This document shows, in pieces, positions 43,996 through 52,844 of a stretch of DNA of 64,000 nt. Numbering within the stretch: position 1 is the first letter of the stretch; every line of letters starts with the position of its first letter. The stretch covers positions 434,001 to 498,000 of the forward strand of contig NZ_CP054691.1 of assembly GCF_013348785.1 (NCBI RefSeq), written 5' to 3'. The notes under the pieces were generated by a model that had not been told where the DNA came from, did not search any database, and saw nothing but the letters and a program-made list of their open reading frames with translations. This DNA comes from Gordonia sp. X0973 (lineage in GTDB: Bacteria > Actinomycetota > Actinomycetes > Mycobacteriales > Mycobacteriaceae). A program made the translations under genes and the position numbers.

Positions 43996-45435
43996 ATGAA
44001 TCAGCTGAAGAGAATGGACACCCCCATGACCCACACCCGCCGCCGCCTCGCACAGCTCTGCAGCGCGCTGGCCATCACGACCGCCGCAGTGGCCGGCCAA
44101 GCCGCGCAGGCGCAAGCGACGCCCACGGCGATCAACGGCTGGCGACACCAGATCACCGATTCGCGCTCGCTGCTGGCGGCGGTGCAGGGCGGTGAACTGC
44201 TCGGCGTCCCACCCCTTCCGGACCTCGCATCCGGTGCGGCCGCCACCCTGGGGTCTCCCGAGTACTGGTCCAACTGGGTGCATGAAGCCATGCGCAACAA
44301 CAAATTCCTGCTGCCGCTTCCGGTCGACGTCATCAAACCCGACGTCTTCCTTCCCCATCAGACGGTGGCCGCGGGGGCGCCCGCCCCACTTCAGGTGAAG
44401 CCGGCGGCCTTCGACGTCGGAGCGGTCACGTACCGGTGGTCGGGTCGTACGAAGACGGTGCGCGACTTCGTCCGGGACACCGGGACCGACGCCCTGCTCC
44501 TGACCCACAACGGGTCCCTTCTCTCGCAGACCTACGCCAACGGCTATCGGCGGGATCGGAAACACCTCGGGTGGTCGGCCACCAAATCCGTGATCTCCAC
44601 CGTCGTGGGCATCGCCGTCGACGAGGGGCGGATCGCCTCGCTCGATGACCCGATCGACCGGTACGTCCCCGCCCTCCGTCGCACCGCGTGGCAGGGGACG
44701 ACCATCCGCAACATCCTTCGCATGCGGTCGGGGGTCAAGTGGGATGAACACACCTCGGAGATCTCCAAGAACGACCAGTTCCTGCAGTGGATCGATCTCG
44801 CCCTGGACTACTACTCGAACGGTCGAATCGGCAAGACCCGCAATGGGTTCCTCCGCTCCTTGCCCCGCGTCGAACCGCAGGGAGTGAGGTTCAACTACAA
44901 CAGCGGCAACACCCAGGTGCTGGGATGGATGCTGGAGTCGATCTACGCGAAACCGCTGAGCAGGGTCCTCTCCGACAAGATCTGGAAGCCGGCCGGTATG
45001 GAGGCCGACGGGGCGATCATGACCGATCGCACCGGGGCGGCCCTGGGCTCGATGTCGCTGTTCGCCCGCCCGGTGGACTTCCTCCGGTTCGGCGAGATGA
45101 TCCGCAACGGAGGAGTGGCGGGCAACGGTCGTCGGGTGGTGTCCTCGGCCTGGGTCACCGAGGCCACGACGAACCGCAAGCCCGCCCGCGACGCCGGTGA
45201 CGAGCACCAGGGCTCCTACGGATACCAGTGGTGGTCCGGCGCGACACCGCGCGGTTTCCAGGCCAACGGCTTCCAGGGGCAGTACATCACCGTCGTCCCG
45301 GAGAGCTGTCTGACCGGCGTCCGGATGGCGCACACCATGCAGATGGCGCCGTCGGGTGACTTCGCCGGCCAGGGAAACGACGAATGGCACACGGTCCTGC
45401 GCGCGATCTCGAAGCGCGTAGGGCCGTGCGGATAG
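43996..45435 (+). CDS. Exported serine hydrolase, beta-lactamase/NylB-like
   Basis: A 479 aa hydrolase of the class C beta-lactamase-related family. SATK (in GWSATKSV) gives the Ser-xx-Lys pair and YNS (in FNYNSGNT) the Tyr base. The neighbourhood resembles 6-aminohexanoate-dimer hydrolase/esterase EstB. A signal peptide (MTHTRRRLAQLCSALAITTAAVAGQAAQA) starts at ATG 44026; ATG 43996 adds 10 residues. The ribosome site of 43996 lies in a GGTCCCCC/GGGGGCC hairpin. It follows the Tat flavoprotein and precedes a TetR, suggesting one regulon. Confidence 0.85.
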   Translation: MNQLKRMDTPMTHTRRRLAQLCSALAITTAAVAGQAAQAQATPTAINGWRHQITDSRSLLAAVQGGELLGVPPLPDLASGAAATLGSPEYWSNWVHEAMRNNKFLLPLPVDVIKPDVFLPHQTVAAGAPAPLQVKPAAFDVGAVTYRWSGRTKTVRDFVRDTGTDALLLTHNGSLLSQTYANGYRRDRKHLGWSATKSVISTVVGIAVDEGRIASLDDPIDRYVPALRRTAWQGTTIRNILRMRSGVKWDEHTSEISKNDQFLQWIDLALDYYSNGRIGKTRNGFLRSLPRVEPQGVRFNYNSGNTQVLGWMLESIYAKPLSRVLSDKIWKPAGMEADGAIMTDRTGAALGSMSLFARPVDFLRFGEMIRNGGVAGNGRRVVSSAWVTEATTNRKPARDAGDEHQGSYGYQWWSGATPRGFQANGFQGQYITVVPESCLTGVRMAHTMQMAPSGDFAGQGNDEWHTVLRAISKRVGPCG

Positions 45436-45582
45436 TCCGGGTCACCCCGGCTTCCCACCGATGCCGACGGCCGTACTGGCTCGACGGTGCGGCGGCGACC
45501 CCTGGGTAGACTCCGGGAGAACCGACACCGAACGACGTCGAAGCCAATCCGAGCCTGGCGACCGCTTCCCGGGAGGAACCAC

Positions 45583-46164
45583 ATGGCCAACGCCGTCCGT
45601 GACCAGATCCTCGCCGTGACCCTCGATCTGATCGGCGAGAAGGGAATCGGCGGCGTCAGCAACCGCGCGATAGCAAAGGCCGCCGGTGTCTCCCTCGGAA
45701 CCCTGACCTACCACTTCGAGAGTCAGGAGGACCTCCTGAGCGAGGCCCTCAACCTGTTCGTCGACGACGAGGTCGCGCGCCTCACCGCCATCAAGGAACG
45801 CCTGGCGACGACGAGCCCGCTCGACGTCGAGGCCACCTTCGAACAGGCCCGGATCGAAGTCGAAGACCGCGCGAACCGCAACGGGCAGATCGCCCAGCTC
45901 GAACTGTATCTCCACGCATCGCGCGCGGAAGGTCTGAAGGACGCCGCCCGCCGTTGCTTCGCCGCCTACGATCAGGTCGCCACCTCACTGCTGGAAGGGG
46001 CCGACCTTCCCGGCTCGACGCGCTACGCCCCGCTGTTCGTCGCGCTCGTCGACGGCCTCGAACTGAGGCGGCTGGCCGTCGACGCGCCCGCGATCGACCT
46101 CAGCGAGGCCCTCGACATCGTCCGCGCGGGAATCGAATCGAGAAGCGCAGCAAGCGAAGGGTGA
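45583..46164 (+). CDS. TetR-family transcriptional regulator
   Basis: A 193 aa regulator. HTH: VSNRAIAKAAGVSLGTLTYHFESQEDLL. The C-terminal domain (TFEQARIEVEDRANRNGQIAQLELYLHASRAEGLKDAARRCFAAYDQV) is helical with one Cys. GGGAGGAA precedes ATG 45583. As the only regulator of the flavoprotein/serine hydrolase block, it is the best candidate to bind the palindrome at 42114; that is inference. It converges on the PucR gene. Confidence 0.88.
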   Translation: MANAVRDQILAVTLDLIGEKGIGGVSNRAIAKAAGVSLGTLTYHFESQEDLLSEALNLFVDDEVARLTAIKERLATTSPLDVEATFEQARIEVEDRANRNGQIAQLELYLHASRAEGLKDAARRCFAAYDQVATSLLEGADLPGSTRYAPLFVALVDGLELRRLAVDAPAIDLSEALDIVRAGIESRSAASEG

Positions 46165-46180
46165 CGGCCGCGACCCGGGG

Positions 46181-47437
46181 CTAGCGAGCCGGGTCCTCGT
46201 CGGCGACCCGCCGCCGATCGTTGGCGGCGAGCACGGCGCCAAGTGCGGTGAGGACGTCGACGGGACGACTCAGGTTCAGCCCGGTGAGATCGGAGATCTT
46301 GCGCAGCCGATATTGGACGGTGTTCGGGTGCACGTGCAGCGATTCGGCCGTCGACGTCGAATTGCATTCGCTGTCCAGGTAGGTCTCCAGGGTCCGCCAC
46401 AGCACCGGGTCGTCGGCGATGGGATCCAGTCGGGCAGCGTTCAGGCGGGTCGCACGGGTGGGGCGGCTGAGCTGGAACTCGACTGCCAGATCGTCGAACC
46501 GGACGACCGGTCGATGCGTCGACTTGCGCCGGGCGATCGCGACCAAGTCCTGGAGCTGCGGGATGACGCTCGGGATCTCCTCGGTCCGAACCAGGTCGAC
46601 GGCACAGGTCGTCCGCACGCCCATCCGCTGGGCGAGTTGCTCCAGGCGCCCCTTGAGTTCGCCGAATTCGTCCGCCTCGGTCGTGGCCGGTCGCGAGCGG
46701 AGTGGGACGAGGGCCACCCCGCCGCATGCCGTCACCGAGTACAGCGCCTCGCCGCGGCCGATGCCGTCGAGCTGCCGGCGCAGGCGACGTGCCTTGCGCG
46801 CCGCGGCGACGGTGTGGGAGACGCCGTCGTCGGTCTCGTCGGAGCTCGGATCGACGGTGACGGCCACCGCCCAATACTGGTCGGCCACCGTCAGGTGGAA
46901 GCGGTCCGCGGCCGCGGTGTGGTCGTCGCCGGCGAGCAGCGCGTCGAGCAACTCGACGTGCCCGGGACGCGGATCGGGTGCGCCGATGCCGTTGTCGACG
47001 TCGTAGCCGGCGATCACCGCGCCGGTGGCACTGCGCAGCCACCGGAAGACCCGATCGCCGATCTCGGCGAGCGTGCCCTCGGCGAAGGCGCCGCCCCCAC
47101 CGTCGAGCCCGTTGACGATGCGCAACCATTCGCGGGCGCCGATCTGATAGGCATCCAGGACGGCACCGAGGGGCACCTGTTCGTCGGCACGGTCGCGCGC
47201 CGACTCCTCGAGTTCGGCGAGCTCGGCCGGGGTCGGCGCCGCGCCGGTGGCGATGACGCGGACGACCATCTCGAAGTTGCGGCGGACGATGCGCCGGACG
47301 TCGCCGTTCACCGTCTCGTCGGGAAGCGAGCGGTAGAAGTCGACTTCGCTCCGGATCCGGGTCACCACGTTGCCGACGATGGTCGCGGTGCGCTGCGCGA
47401 GGTGGTCGGCGAGACGAAGGGGCTGGTCGGCGGTCAT
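46181..47437 (-). CDS. PucR/CdaR-type transcriptional regulator
   Basis: A 418 aa activator-type regulator. The N-terminal RsbR-like sensor helix region (about 1-150), a GGDEF-like degenerate middle (about 160-300) and a C-terminal PucR HTH (TLETYLDSECNSTSTAESLHVHPNTVQYRLRKISDLTG) are in the usual order. ATG 47437 overlaps the upstream alpha/beta hydrolase gene by 4 bases, so hydrolase and regulator are one operon. Ligand unknown. Confidence 0.9.
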   Translation of the reverse strand: MTADQPLRLADHLAQRTATIVGNVVTRIRSEVDFYRSLPDETVNGDVRRIVRRNFEMVVRVIATGAAPTPAELAELEESARDRADEQVPLGAVLDAYQIGAREWLRIVNGLDGGGGAFAEGTLAEIGDRVFRWLRSATGAVIAGYDVDNGIGAPDPRPGHVELLDALLAGDDHTAAADRFHLTVADQYWAVAVTVDPSSDETDDGVSHTVAAARKARRLRRQLDGIGRGEALYSVTACGGVALVPLRSRPATTEADEFGELKGRLEQLAQRMGVRTTCAVDLVRTEEIPSVIPQLQDLVAIARRKSTHRPVVRFDDLAVEFQLSRPTRATRLNAARLDPIADDPVLWRTLETYLDSECNSTSTAESLHVHPNTVQYRLRKISDLTGLNLSRPVDVLTALGAVLAANDRRRVADEDPAR

Positions 47438-48525
47438 CGGCCGGGATTCCCGGTCGGCTCGGTGAGCGGCCGCTTCGGCAGGGCGCGGGCCGCCACCCGA
47501 TTGCGCTTCACCTCGTCGAAGGACTTGTCGTGCGGCAGCGACCAGTCTTTGCCGAGGAAGACCCGGGCCGCGGCGGGATCGTGGTAGGCGACGTGCATGA
47601 GCCACGCGGTCGTCACGCCGAGGAAGGGATTGGTCCGCGCCGACCGTGCGACGTCGAGGTGATGGGCGGTGCGCGACACGGCGAAATACGCCGGGGCCGA
47701 TTGCATGCCGTTGAACTGCCACATCGTCTGCCACGCCCACGGCGGCACGATGTTGTCGAGGCGGCCGCCGAGGACGAGGGCGGGCACGTTGACGGTGCTT
47801 CCGAGAGCGAGTGGGCCGTTGGCAATGGTGAAGACCGAGACGACGTGGAACCGCGGGTCGATCGCGGTGCCGGTCGACGGATAGAGCGAGGCCGCCTGAA
47901 GTGCGCCCTGGCCCCCGGCGGAGTGCCCCGCGTAGCTGATCCGGGACCAGTCGACCCGTCGGAACAGCGGATTGCCGGGGTCACGACTCATGTAGGCCAG
48001 CACCGCCGTGCCGAGCGAGGGCACCTCGATCAGGGAGTTCCAGAAGGTGAACGGCATGGCGATGATGAATCCGTGGCTGGCCCAGTTGCGGGCGAGTGCC
48101 GTGTACTGCGACGGATTGCCGCCGATGCCGGGCATGAAGATCACCGCCGGGTAGGGCCCCTTCGCCGCCTTGCCGAAGGGTGCGAAGATCTGCACGCCCA
48201 CCGGCGACTCCGGTCCGTAGGGGAAGGCCAACGAGCAGGTCATCTCTTCCTTGATGCCCTCCCCGCGCGCCTGCAGCAGCATGATCATGCCCATGAGCGA
48301 GGACGAACACTTCGTCGGCGCGTAGTTGGTCGCCACCTTGAGCGGCCCCGGTTTGGTGAAGTCGGCGAGCGGGCCGGCCGGCGTTGCGCCCGGCATCGAG
48401 CGTGGCGGAGCCGGCTGGACCGGCGCGGCCGTGGCCACCGGCACGGTCGCACCCGCCGCGGCGACCACCACCGAGGCGGTACACGCCGTAGCCGCAAGAA
48501 TTTTTCGCACCGTGATCCCCGTCAT
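47434..48525 (-). CDS. Exported alpha/beta hydrolase (dienelactone hydrolase/cutinase-like)
   Basis: A 363 aa secreted hydrolase. The signal peptide (MTGITVRKILAATAC..., Ala/Val-rich) ends near ATAAP. The fold has PAVIFMPGIGGNPSQYTALARNWASHGF, nucleophile Ser in YAGHSAGGQGAL, an acid in LGGRLDNIVPP, and a His in SRTAHHLD. This is the layout of chlorophyllase/polyester-hydrolase-like enzymes. ATG 48525 is used; an in-frame upstream ATG (48576) would bury the signal. A PucR gene follows and an SGNH hydrolase gene diverges. Confidence 0.85.
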   Translation of the reverse strand: MTGITVRKILAATACTASVVVAAAGATVPVATAAPVQPAPPRSMPGATPAGPLADFTKPGPLKVATNYAPTKCSSSLMGMIMLLQARGEGIKEEMTCSLAFPYGPESPVGVQIFAPFGKAAKGPYPAVIFMPGIGGNPSQYTALARNWASHGFIIAMPFTFWNSLIEVPSLGTAVLAYMSRDPGNPLFRRVDWSRISYAGHSAGGQGALQAASLYPSTGTAIDPRFHVVSVFTIANGPLALGSTVNVPALVLGGRLDNIVPPWAWQTMWQFNGMQSAPAYFAVSRTAHHLDVARSARTNPFLGVTTAWLMHVAYHDPAAARVFLGKDWSLPHDKSFDEVKRNRVAARALPKRPLTEPTGNPGR

Positions 48526-48697
48526 ACGGTCAATGGTGGCGTCGGATTGGCCCTTCACGATTAGTTTTTGCCACAAAGGTCAGCCTGTTCAATTGGGGCC
48601 GTCCACTAATTCTCGCCATTGGCGCCCGATCCGATTCGCGCGCGGCGTGGACGGCGCTACCCTCTGACCGAATTATCGGATCGAGAGGGGTTGCGTA

Positions 48698-49558
48698 GTG
48701 AGTACATCGATGTGGGGTCGGCTGGTCGCGGTCGTCGGTGCCGGGGTGTTGCTGATGGCCGGGCCGGTGGTGGCCCCGGCGACGGCGGCCCCGTCGAACG
48801 AGTATGTCGCGCTGGGTGATTCGGCGGCGGCCGGTCCGCTGATCGAGCCGCAGGACCGCTCGGTGCCCGGCTGTCTGCGCGCCGAACAGAATTACCCGGC
48901 GGTCATCGCGGCCCGCCTGGGCCTCCGGTTGCGCGACGCGACCTGCTCGTCGGCGAAGTCCTCCGACGTATACGCCACCGCGCAGCGCACGATCCTGTCC
49001 GGGGCGGTGCCCGTCCAGACGTCGCACCTGTCCGCGGCGACGCGGCTGGTCACGCTGACCGTCGGGCTCAACGATGTCGGCGCTTTCCCAATTGCGCTCT
49101 CCTGCGTCGACCTCCCCGGCTCGACACCGTGCAGCCAGCGCTACCGCCACGGCTCGCGGGACGGGTTGATGGCGCGCATCGACGGCCACGGCCGCGTGTG
49201 GGGTGCGATGCTCGACGCCGTCCGACGCGGTGCGCCGAACGCGAAGGTCGTCGTCGTCGGTTACGGCAACTATGTCCGCAAAGGCGGCTGCGCCGAGCAG
49301 CCGATGCGCCCCGCCGACGCCGACTACCTGCAGAGTGTCATCGCGCGGGCCAACGCTGTGATGGCCGCCCAGGCGAAGCACCGGGGCGTGCGGTTCGTCG
49401 ACATCGTGCCGATGGGCGTCGGGCACGATATGTGCGCCCCGGCCGCGCAGCAGTACTACTTCGGCCTCGTCCCGTCGCGCGTCGGCGTGCCGATCCACCC
49501 GACCGCACTCGGCATGCGGGCGACGGGAAGGTATGTCGCCGACCGAATCGGCCGGTAG
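48698..49558 (+). CDS. Secreted SGNH/GDSL-family hydrolase
   Basis: A 286 aa exported esterase or lipase. Signal peptide residues 1-31 (PATAAPS). Block I is ALGDSAAAG with nucleophile Ser42, block III GLNDVG with Asn, and the last block IHPTALGMRATG with catalytic His. Six or more Cys suggest disulfides, as in the secreted SGNH esterases of actinobacteria. GTG 48698 has GAGAGGGG upstream. It is divergent from the alpha/beta hydrolase. Its 3' end is 13 bases from the convergent prolyl oligopeptidase. Confidence 0.9.
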   Translation: MSTSMWGRLVAVVGAGVLLMAGPVVAPATAAPSNEYVALGDSAAAGPLIEPQDRSVPGCLRAEQNYPAVIAARLGLRLRDATCSSAKSSDVYATAQRTILSGAVPVQTSHLSAATRLVTLTVGLNDVGAFPIALSCVDLPGSTPCSQRYRHGSRDGLMARIDGHGRVWGAMLDAVRRGAPNAKVVVVGYGNYVRKGGCAEQPMRPADADYLQSVIARANAVMAAQAKHRGVRFVDIVPMGVGHDMCAPAAQQYYFGLVPSRVGVPIHPTALGMRATGRYVADRIGR

Positions 49559-49571
49559 CGGCGGGTCGGCC

Positions 49572-51632
49572 TCATTCCGGCGAGCCGAGCTGCTGCCACA
49601 GGAACTCGTAGGCCAATGCGGCGAGGAAGGCGGACTGCTTGTTGTCGGCCGCGCCGCCGTGGCCGCCCTCGATGTTCTCGTAGTACCAGACGTCATCGTG
49701 GCCGGTCTGCTCGAGCTTCGCCGCGAACTTGCGCGCATGCCCCGGGTGGACGCGGTCGTCGCGGGTCGACGTGGTGATGAGGATGGCCGGGTACTGCAGG
49801 TCGGCGCGGACGTTGTGATACGGCGAGAACGGCTCCATGAACGCCCACTGCTCGGGGTCGTCGGGGTTGCCGTATTCGGCGACCCACGAGGCACCCGCGA
49901 GGAGCTTGTGGAAGCGCCGCATGTCGATCAGCGGCACCTGGCACACGAGGGCGCCGAACAGTTCCGGGTAGCGGGTGGCCATCACCCCCATGAGCAGGCC
50001 GCCGTTGGATCCGCCCATCGCGCCCAGCTGTGCGACGGTGGTCATGCCGTCGGCGACCAGCGTCTTGGCCACCGACGAGAAGTCCTCGTACACCTTGTGG
50101 CGGCCGGCCTTCTGCGTCTGCGTGTGCCACGTCGGGCCGTATTCGCCGCCGCCGCGGATATTGGCGATGACATAGATGCCGCCCTCGCTGACCCAGTTGA
50201 GACCGGGGCCGGGTGAGTATCCGGGTACCAGGGCGTTCTGGAAGCCGCCGTAGCCGTACAGCAGGGTCGGACCGGATTCGACGTCGCGACGGCGCAGGAC
50301 GAAGTAGGGGATGCGCGTGCCGTCGTCGGAGGTGGTGAAGCGCTGTTCGGCGACGACGTCGGTCGCGTCGAAGAACGCGGGGGAGTGCTTGATCGGGGTG
50401 ACCCCGTCGGTGGAGGTGCCGTAGAACAGTGTCGGCGGTGTGGTGAACGTGCTCGCCGACGCGAATATCTCGTCACTGTCCTCGGGATCGGTGTCGACGA
50501 TCCCGATGGTGGCCAGTTCCGGCAGCCCCGGCAGCGAGGCCGGCTGCCAATCGCCCAGCGTCAGCAACGACACCCGGGTGACGACGTCGTGCAAGGTGGT
50601 CAGGATCAGGTGCGACTTGGTGAAGTCGTAGTCGGCCAGACTCGTCGATGCGTCCGGGGTGAACAGCACCGTCACGTCGCGATTGCCCGCGAGGTAGGCG
50701 GCATAGTCGAAGACGAGCAGGCTGCCCGGCTCATACGTCGACCCGCCGAGGGCCCACGGCGAGCGGGGCATCACGAACAACCACTGCCGGTAGGGCGCGG
50801 CGTGTGCGTCGGTCGGCACGTCGAGCAGGGCCAACTCCCCGTCGGGGCCGACCTGGTAGATGAGCGAGTTGTAGAAGTCGGTCGAGCGCGAGGCGAAGAT
50901 GCGCTCGAAACCCGGCGTGCTGTCGTAGGAGGCGCCGGCCGAGACGTCGGTGACCTCGCCGGCGAACACGACGGGCGCGTCGGCCAGATCGGTGCCGCGG
51001 ACCCAGCGCTTGGCGATGCGCGGATAACCGGATTCGGTCATCGACGGCCCGCCGTCGGGTGCGGTGCCGAAGTCGGTGCTGACGAGCACGGTGTCGGCGT
51101 CGATCCACCCCACCGACGACTTCGCCTCCGCGAGTGCGAAGCCGCCGTCCTGCGGTTTCACCCATTCGCGGGTCACCAGGTCGAATTCGCGGACCACGGT
51201 CGCGTCGGCACCCTCGCGGGAGAGTGAGACCAGGACGTGGCGACGATCGGTCGATCCGTCCCGCGGGCGCAGCACGGCGGCGCCGTGCCACACCCACTTC
51301 ACGCCGTCGGCGGCGGCGAGCGCGTCGACGTCGATCAGTACATCCCACTCGGGGGAGTCGGTGCGGTAGGACTCCAGCGTCGTGCGCCGCCACAGGCCCA
51401 GCGGGTTCTTCGCGTCGACCCAGAAGTTGTAGAGGTACTCGCCGCGGCGGCGCACCGGCGGGATCTTGTCGTCGCTGTCCAGGATCGCCAACGTCTGGTC
51501 CCGGATCTTCGCGAAACGCGGTGTGGTGGCGAGGGTTTCGAGCGCGCGCCGGTTCTTCTCCCGCACCCAGGCGAGTTGCTCCCCGCCTTCGACGTCTTCG
51601 AGCCATTCGTTGGGATCGGTTGCTGCGCTCAT
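49572..51632 (-). CDS. Prolyl oligopeptidase (S9A)
   Basis: A 686 aa cytoplasmic serine peptidase (Rv0457c-like). An N-terminal seven-blade propeller (about 70-400) is followed by the catalytic alpha/beta domain. Catalytic Ser542 is in GGSNGG, Asp625/626 in RDDRVHP and His658 in EGGHGG. FASRS and GYGGFQN are typical. ATG 51632 is preferred to 51647 because ATGs there lie in the terminator hairpin region. It cleaves short proline-containing peptides. Confidence 0.95.
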   Translation of the reverse strand: MSAATDPNEWLEDVEGGEQLAWVREKNRRALETLATTPRFAKIRDQTLAILDSDDKIPPVRRRGEYLYNFWVDAKNPLGLWRRTTLESYRTDSPEWDVLIDVDALAAADGVKWVWHGAAVLRPRDGSTDRRHVLVSLSREGADATVVREFDLVTREWVKPQDGGFALAEAKSSVGWIDADTVLVSTDFGTAPDGGPSMTESGYPRIAKRWVRGTDLADAPVVFAGEVTDVSAGASYDSTPGFERIFASRSTDFYNSLIYQVGPDGELALLDVPTDAHAAPYRQWLFVMPRSPWALGGSTYEPGSLLVFDYAAYLAGNRDVTVLFTPDASTSLADYDFTKSHLILTTLHDVVTRVSLLTLGDWQPASLPGLPELATIGIVDTDPEDSDEIFASASTFTTPPTLFYGTSTDGVTPIKHSPAFFDATDVVAEQRFTTSDDGTRIPYFVLRRRDVESGPTLLYGYGGFQNALVPGYSPGPGLNWVSEGGIYVIANIRGGGEYGPTWHTQTQKAGRHKVYEDFSSVAKTLVADGMTTVAQLGAMGGSNGGLLMGVMATRYPELFGALVCQVPLIDMRRFHKLLAGASWVAEYGNPDDPEQWAFMEPFSPYHNVRADLQYPAILITTSTRDDRVHPGHARKFAAKLEQTGHDDVWYYENIEGGHGGAADNKQSAFLAALAYEFLWQQLGSPE

Positions 51633-51644
51633 CGGTCCATCATG

Positions 51645-51679
51645 CATGAACGGCCCCGGTGGTCCCGGGGCCGTTCATG
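51645..51679 (-). terminator. Terminator hairpin between choloylglycine hydrolase and prolyl oligopeptidase genes
   Basis: CATGAACGGCCCCGG (51645-51659) and its exact complement at 51665-51679 form a 15-bp perfect stem with a 5-base loop. It lies 19 bases after the hydrolase stop and 13 before the next start on the minus strand, so it should end transcription of the upstream gene. Confidence 0.75.
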
Positions 51680-51697
51680 TGAATGGACGAGCGGTGC

Positions 51698-52795
51698 CTA
51701 CTCGGAGTCGATCAGCTCGGCGTACTTCTCGTCGACGAGGTCCTGTACGTCCTTGCCCTTGGCGATGGCCTCGTGCGCCTCGGCCACGACCTTGCCCAGA
51801 TTCGCGGCCTGCTCGATCGAGACGATGTGGAACTTGCGGCGCTTGCGGAACTTTCCGGTCACGTTGCCGGAGAGTCCGCCCTCGGTCTCCAGTCCCTTGA
51901 CCAGGTCCAGCTTCTCCTCGCCGGAGCCCTCGGCGAAGTCGAGGTCGGCGAGGTCGACCCACACGATATTCGGCGCGGTCGTCGACTCGAAGACGTAGCG
52001 CAGGTTGGTCAGGTCGCTGACGGTCTGCCACAGGGTCTGCGAGGCGTCGGGCTTACCCGGCTCCGGCGTGCGGAAGGGCTGGGCGGCGTTGCGGATGATG
52101 CTGAACATCGCCGCGATGGCCTGCGTCTGCGATTTCGGCTGCACCTGGTGCTTGACGTAGTAGAGGGCGCGCGCGAACCGATCCTTCGCATCGCAGGTGC
52201 CGGGGAGCGGGTCGTCGCCGCCGAGCCCCTCGACCTTCTTGACCAGCTCGAGTTGCTGGTCGTACGACGGCGAGTTGGTCATCACCCAGTACTCGTCGGA
52301 GTGGTAGACATCCAGCTTGCCGTCGATGTACTCGAAGACCACCGAATCGCCCCGAGCGTCGTCGAGGGCCAGGTGGATGGCGGGTTTGCTGCCGCCGGTC
52401 GGATCGTCCATCGGGATCACCTGCGGGTTGTTCGCCTTGGTCCACTCGACGGCTTCGGCGACGGTCGCGAAGTTGTCCAGGTAATACTGCATCCACACCG
52501 ACATCGACAGCTGCGGGCGCGACTCGTCCGGCTCGCCGTATTCGGATTCGGCGAGCCACAGGACGTGACCGGCGAGACCCTTCTCGTTGATCCCGTCCGC
52601 CGAGAGCAGGTCGAAGACACCGGCGATGACGCTTCCGTACTTCGCCGTCCACCTGAGCTTGCCGTTCACTCGGTCGTCGCGCTCGATGCCGCGGGGGAGC
52701 TTCCACAGGTTGGTGTGGAGATCCATGTGGAAGTCCATGTTTCGGCCGACGACGACCGAGCCGTTGGCATCGGGCCACATAACGCGAGTGCACAT
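51698..52795 (-). CDS. Choloylglycine hydrolase/linear amide C-N hydrolase family (Ntn) enzyme
   Basis: A 365 aa Ntn hydrolase. Met removal exposes the nucleophile Cys2 (MCTRV). GRNMDFHMD carries the Arg-Asp pair, TNSPSYDQQL the Asn, and DAKDRFARAL the late Arg, as in bile-salt hydrolase and penicillin V acylase families. No signal peptide is present. A Lys-rich C-terminal tail of about 60 residues is extra. It cleaves linear amides; in actinobacteria substrates may be N-acyl compounds. Stand-alone gene bounded by a terminator. Confidence 0.9.
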   Translation of the reverse strand: MCTRVMWPDANGSVVVGRNMDFHMDLHTNLWKLPRGIERDDRVNGKLRWTAKYGSVIAGVFDLLSADGINEKGLAGHVLWLAESEYGEPDESRPQLSMSVWMQYYLDNFATVAEAVEWTKANNPQVIPMDDPTGGSKPAIHLALDDARGDSVVFEYIDGKLDVYHSDEYWVMTNSPSYDQQLELVKKVEGLGGDDPLPGTCDAKDRFARALYYVKHQVQPKSQTQAIAAMFSIIRNAAQPFRTPEPGKPDASQTLWQTVSDLTNLRYVFESTTAPNIVWVDLADLDFAEGSGEEKLDLVKGLETEGGLSGNVTGKFRKRRKFHIVSIEQAANLGKVVAEAHEAIAKGKDVQDLVDEKYAELIDSE

Positions 52796-52844
52796 AGCGA
52801 GTCCGCTTTCGTTTGGAGGGTGGGGTCTCGCCGGTGAGGCTACG

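Noticed and set aside
41649..44195. An 848-codon plus-strand frame
   Set aside because: It crosses the divergent PLP-enzyme and flavoprotein genes in the wrong frame, is Arg/Pro-rich, and covers an obvious intergenic operator.
42112..45390. A 1092-codon minus-strand open frame across the flavoprotein and serine hydrolase
   Set aside because: Both plus-strand genes have signal peptides and catalytic motifs. The antisense frame has no recognisable domain and exists because of high GC third positions.
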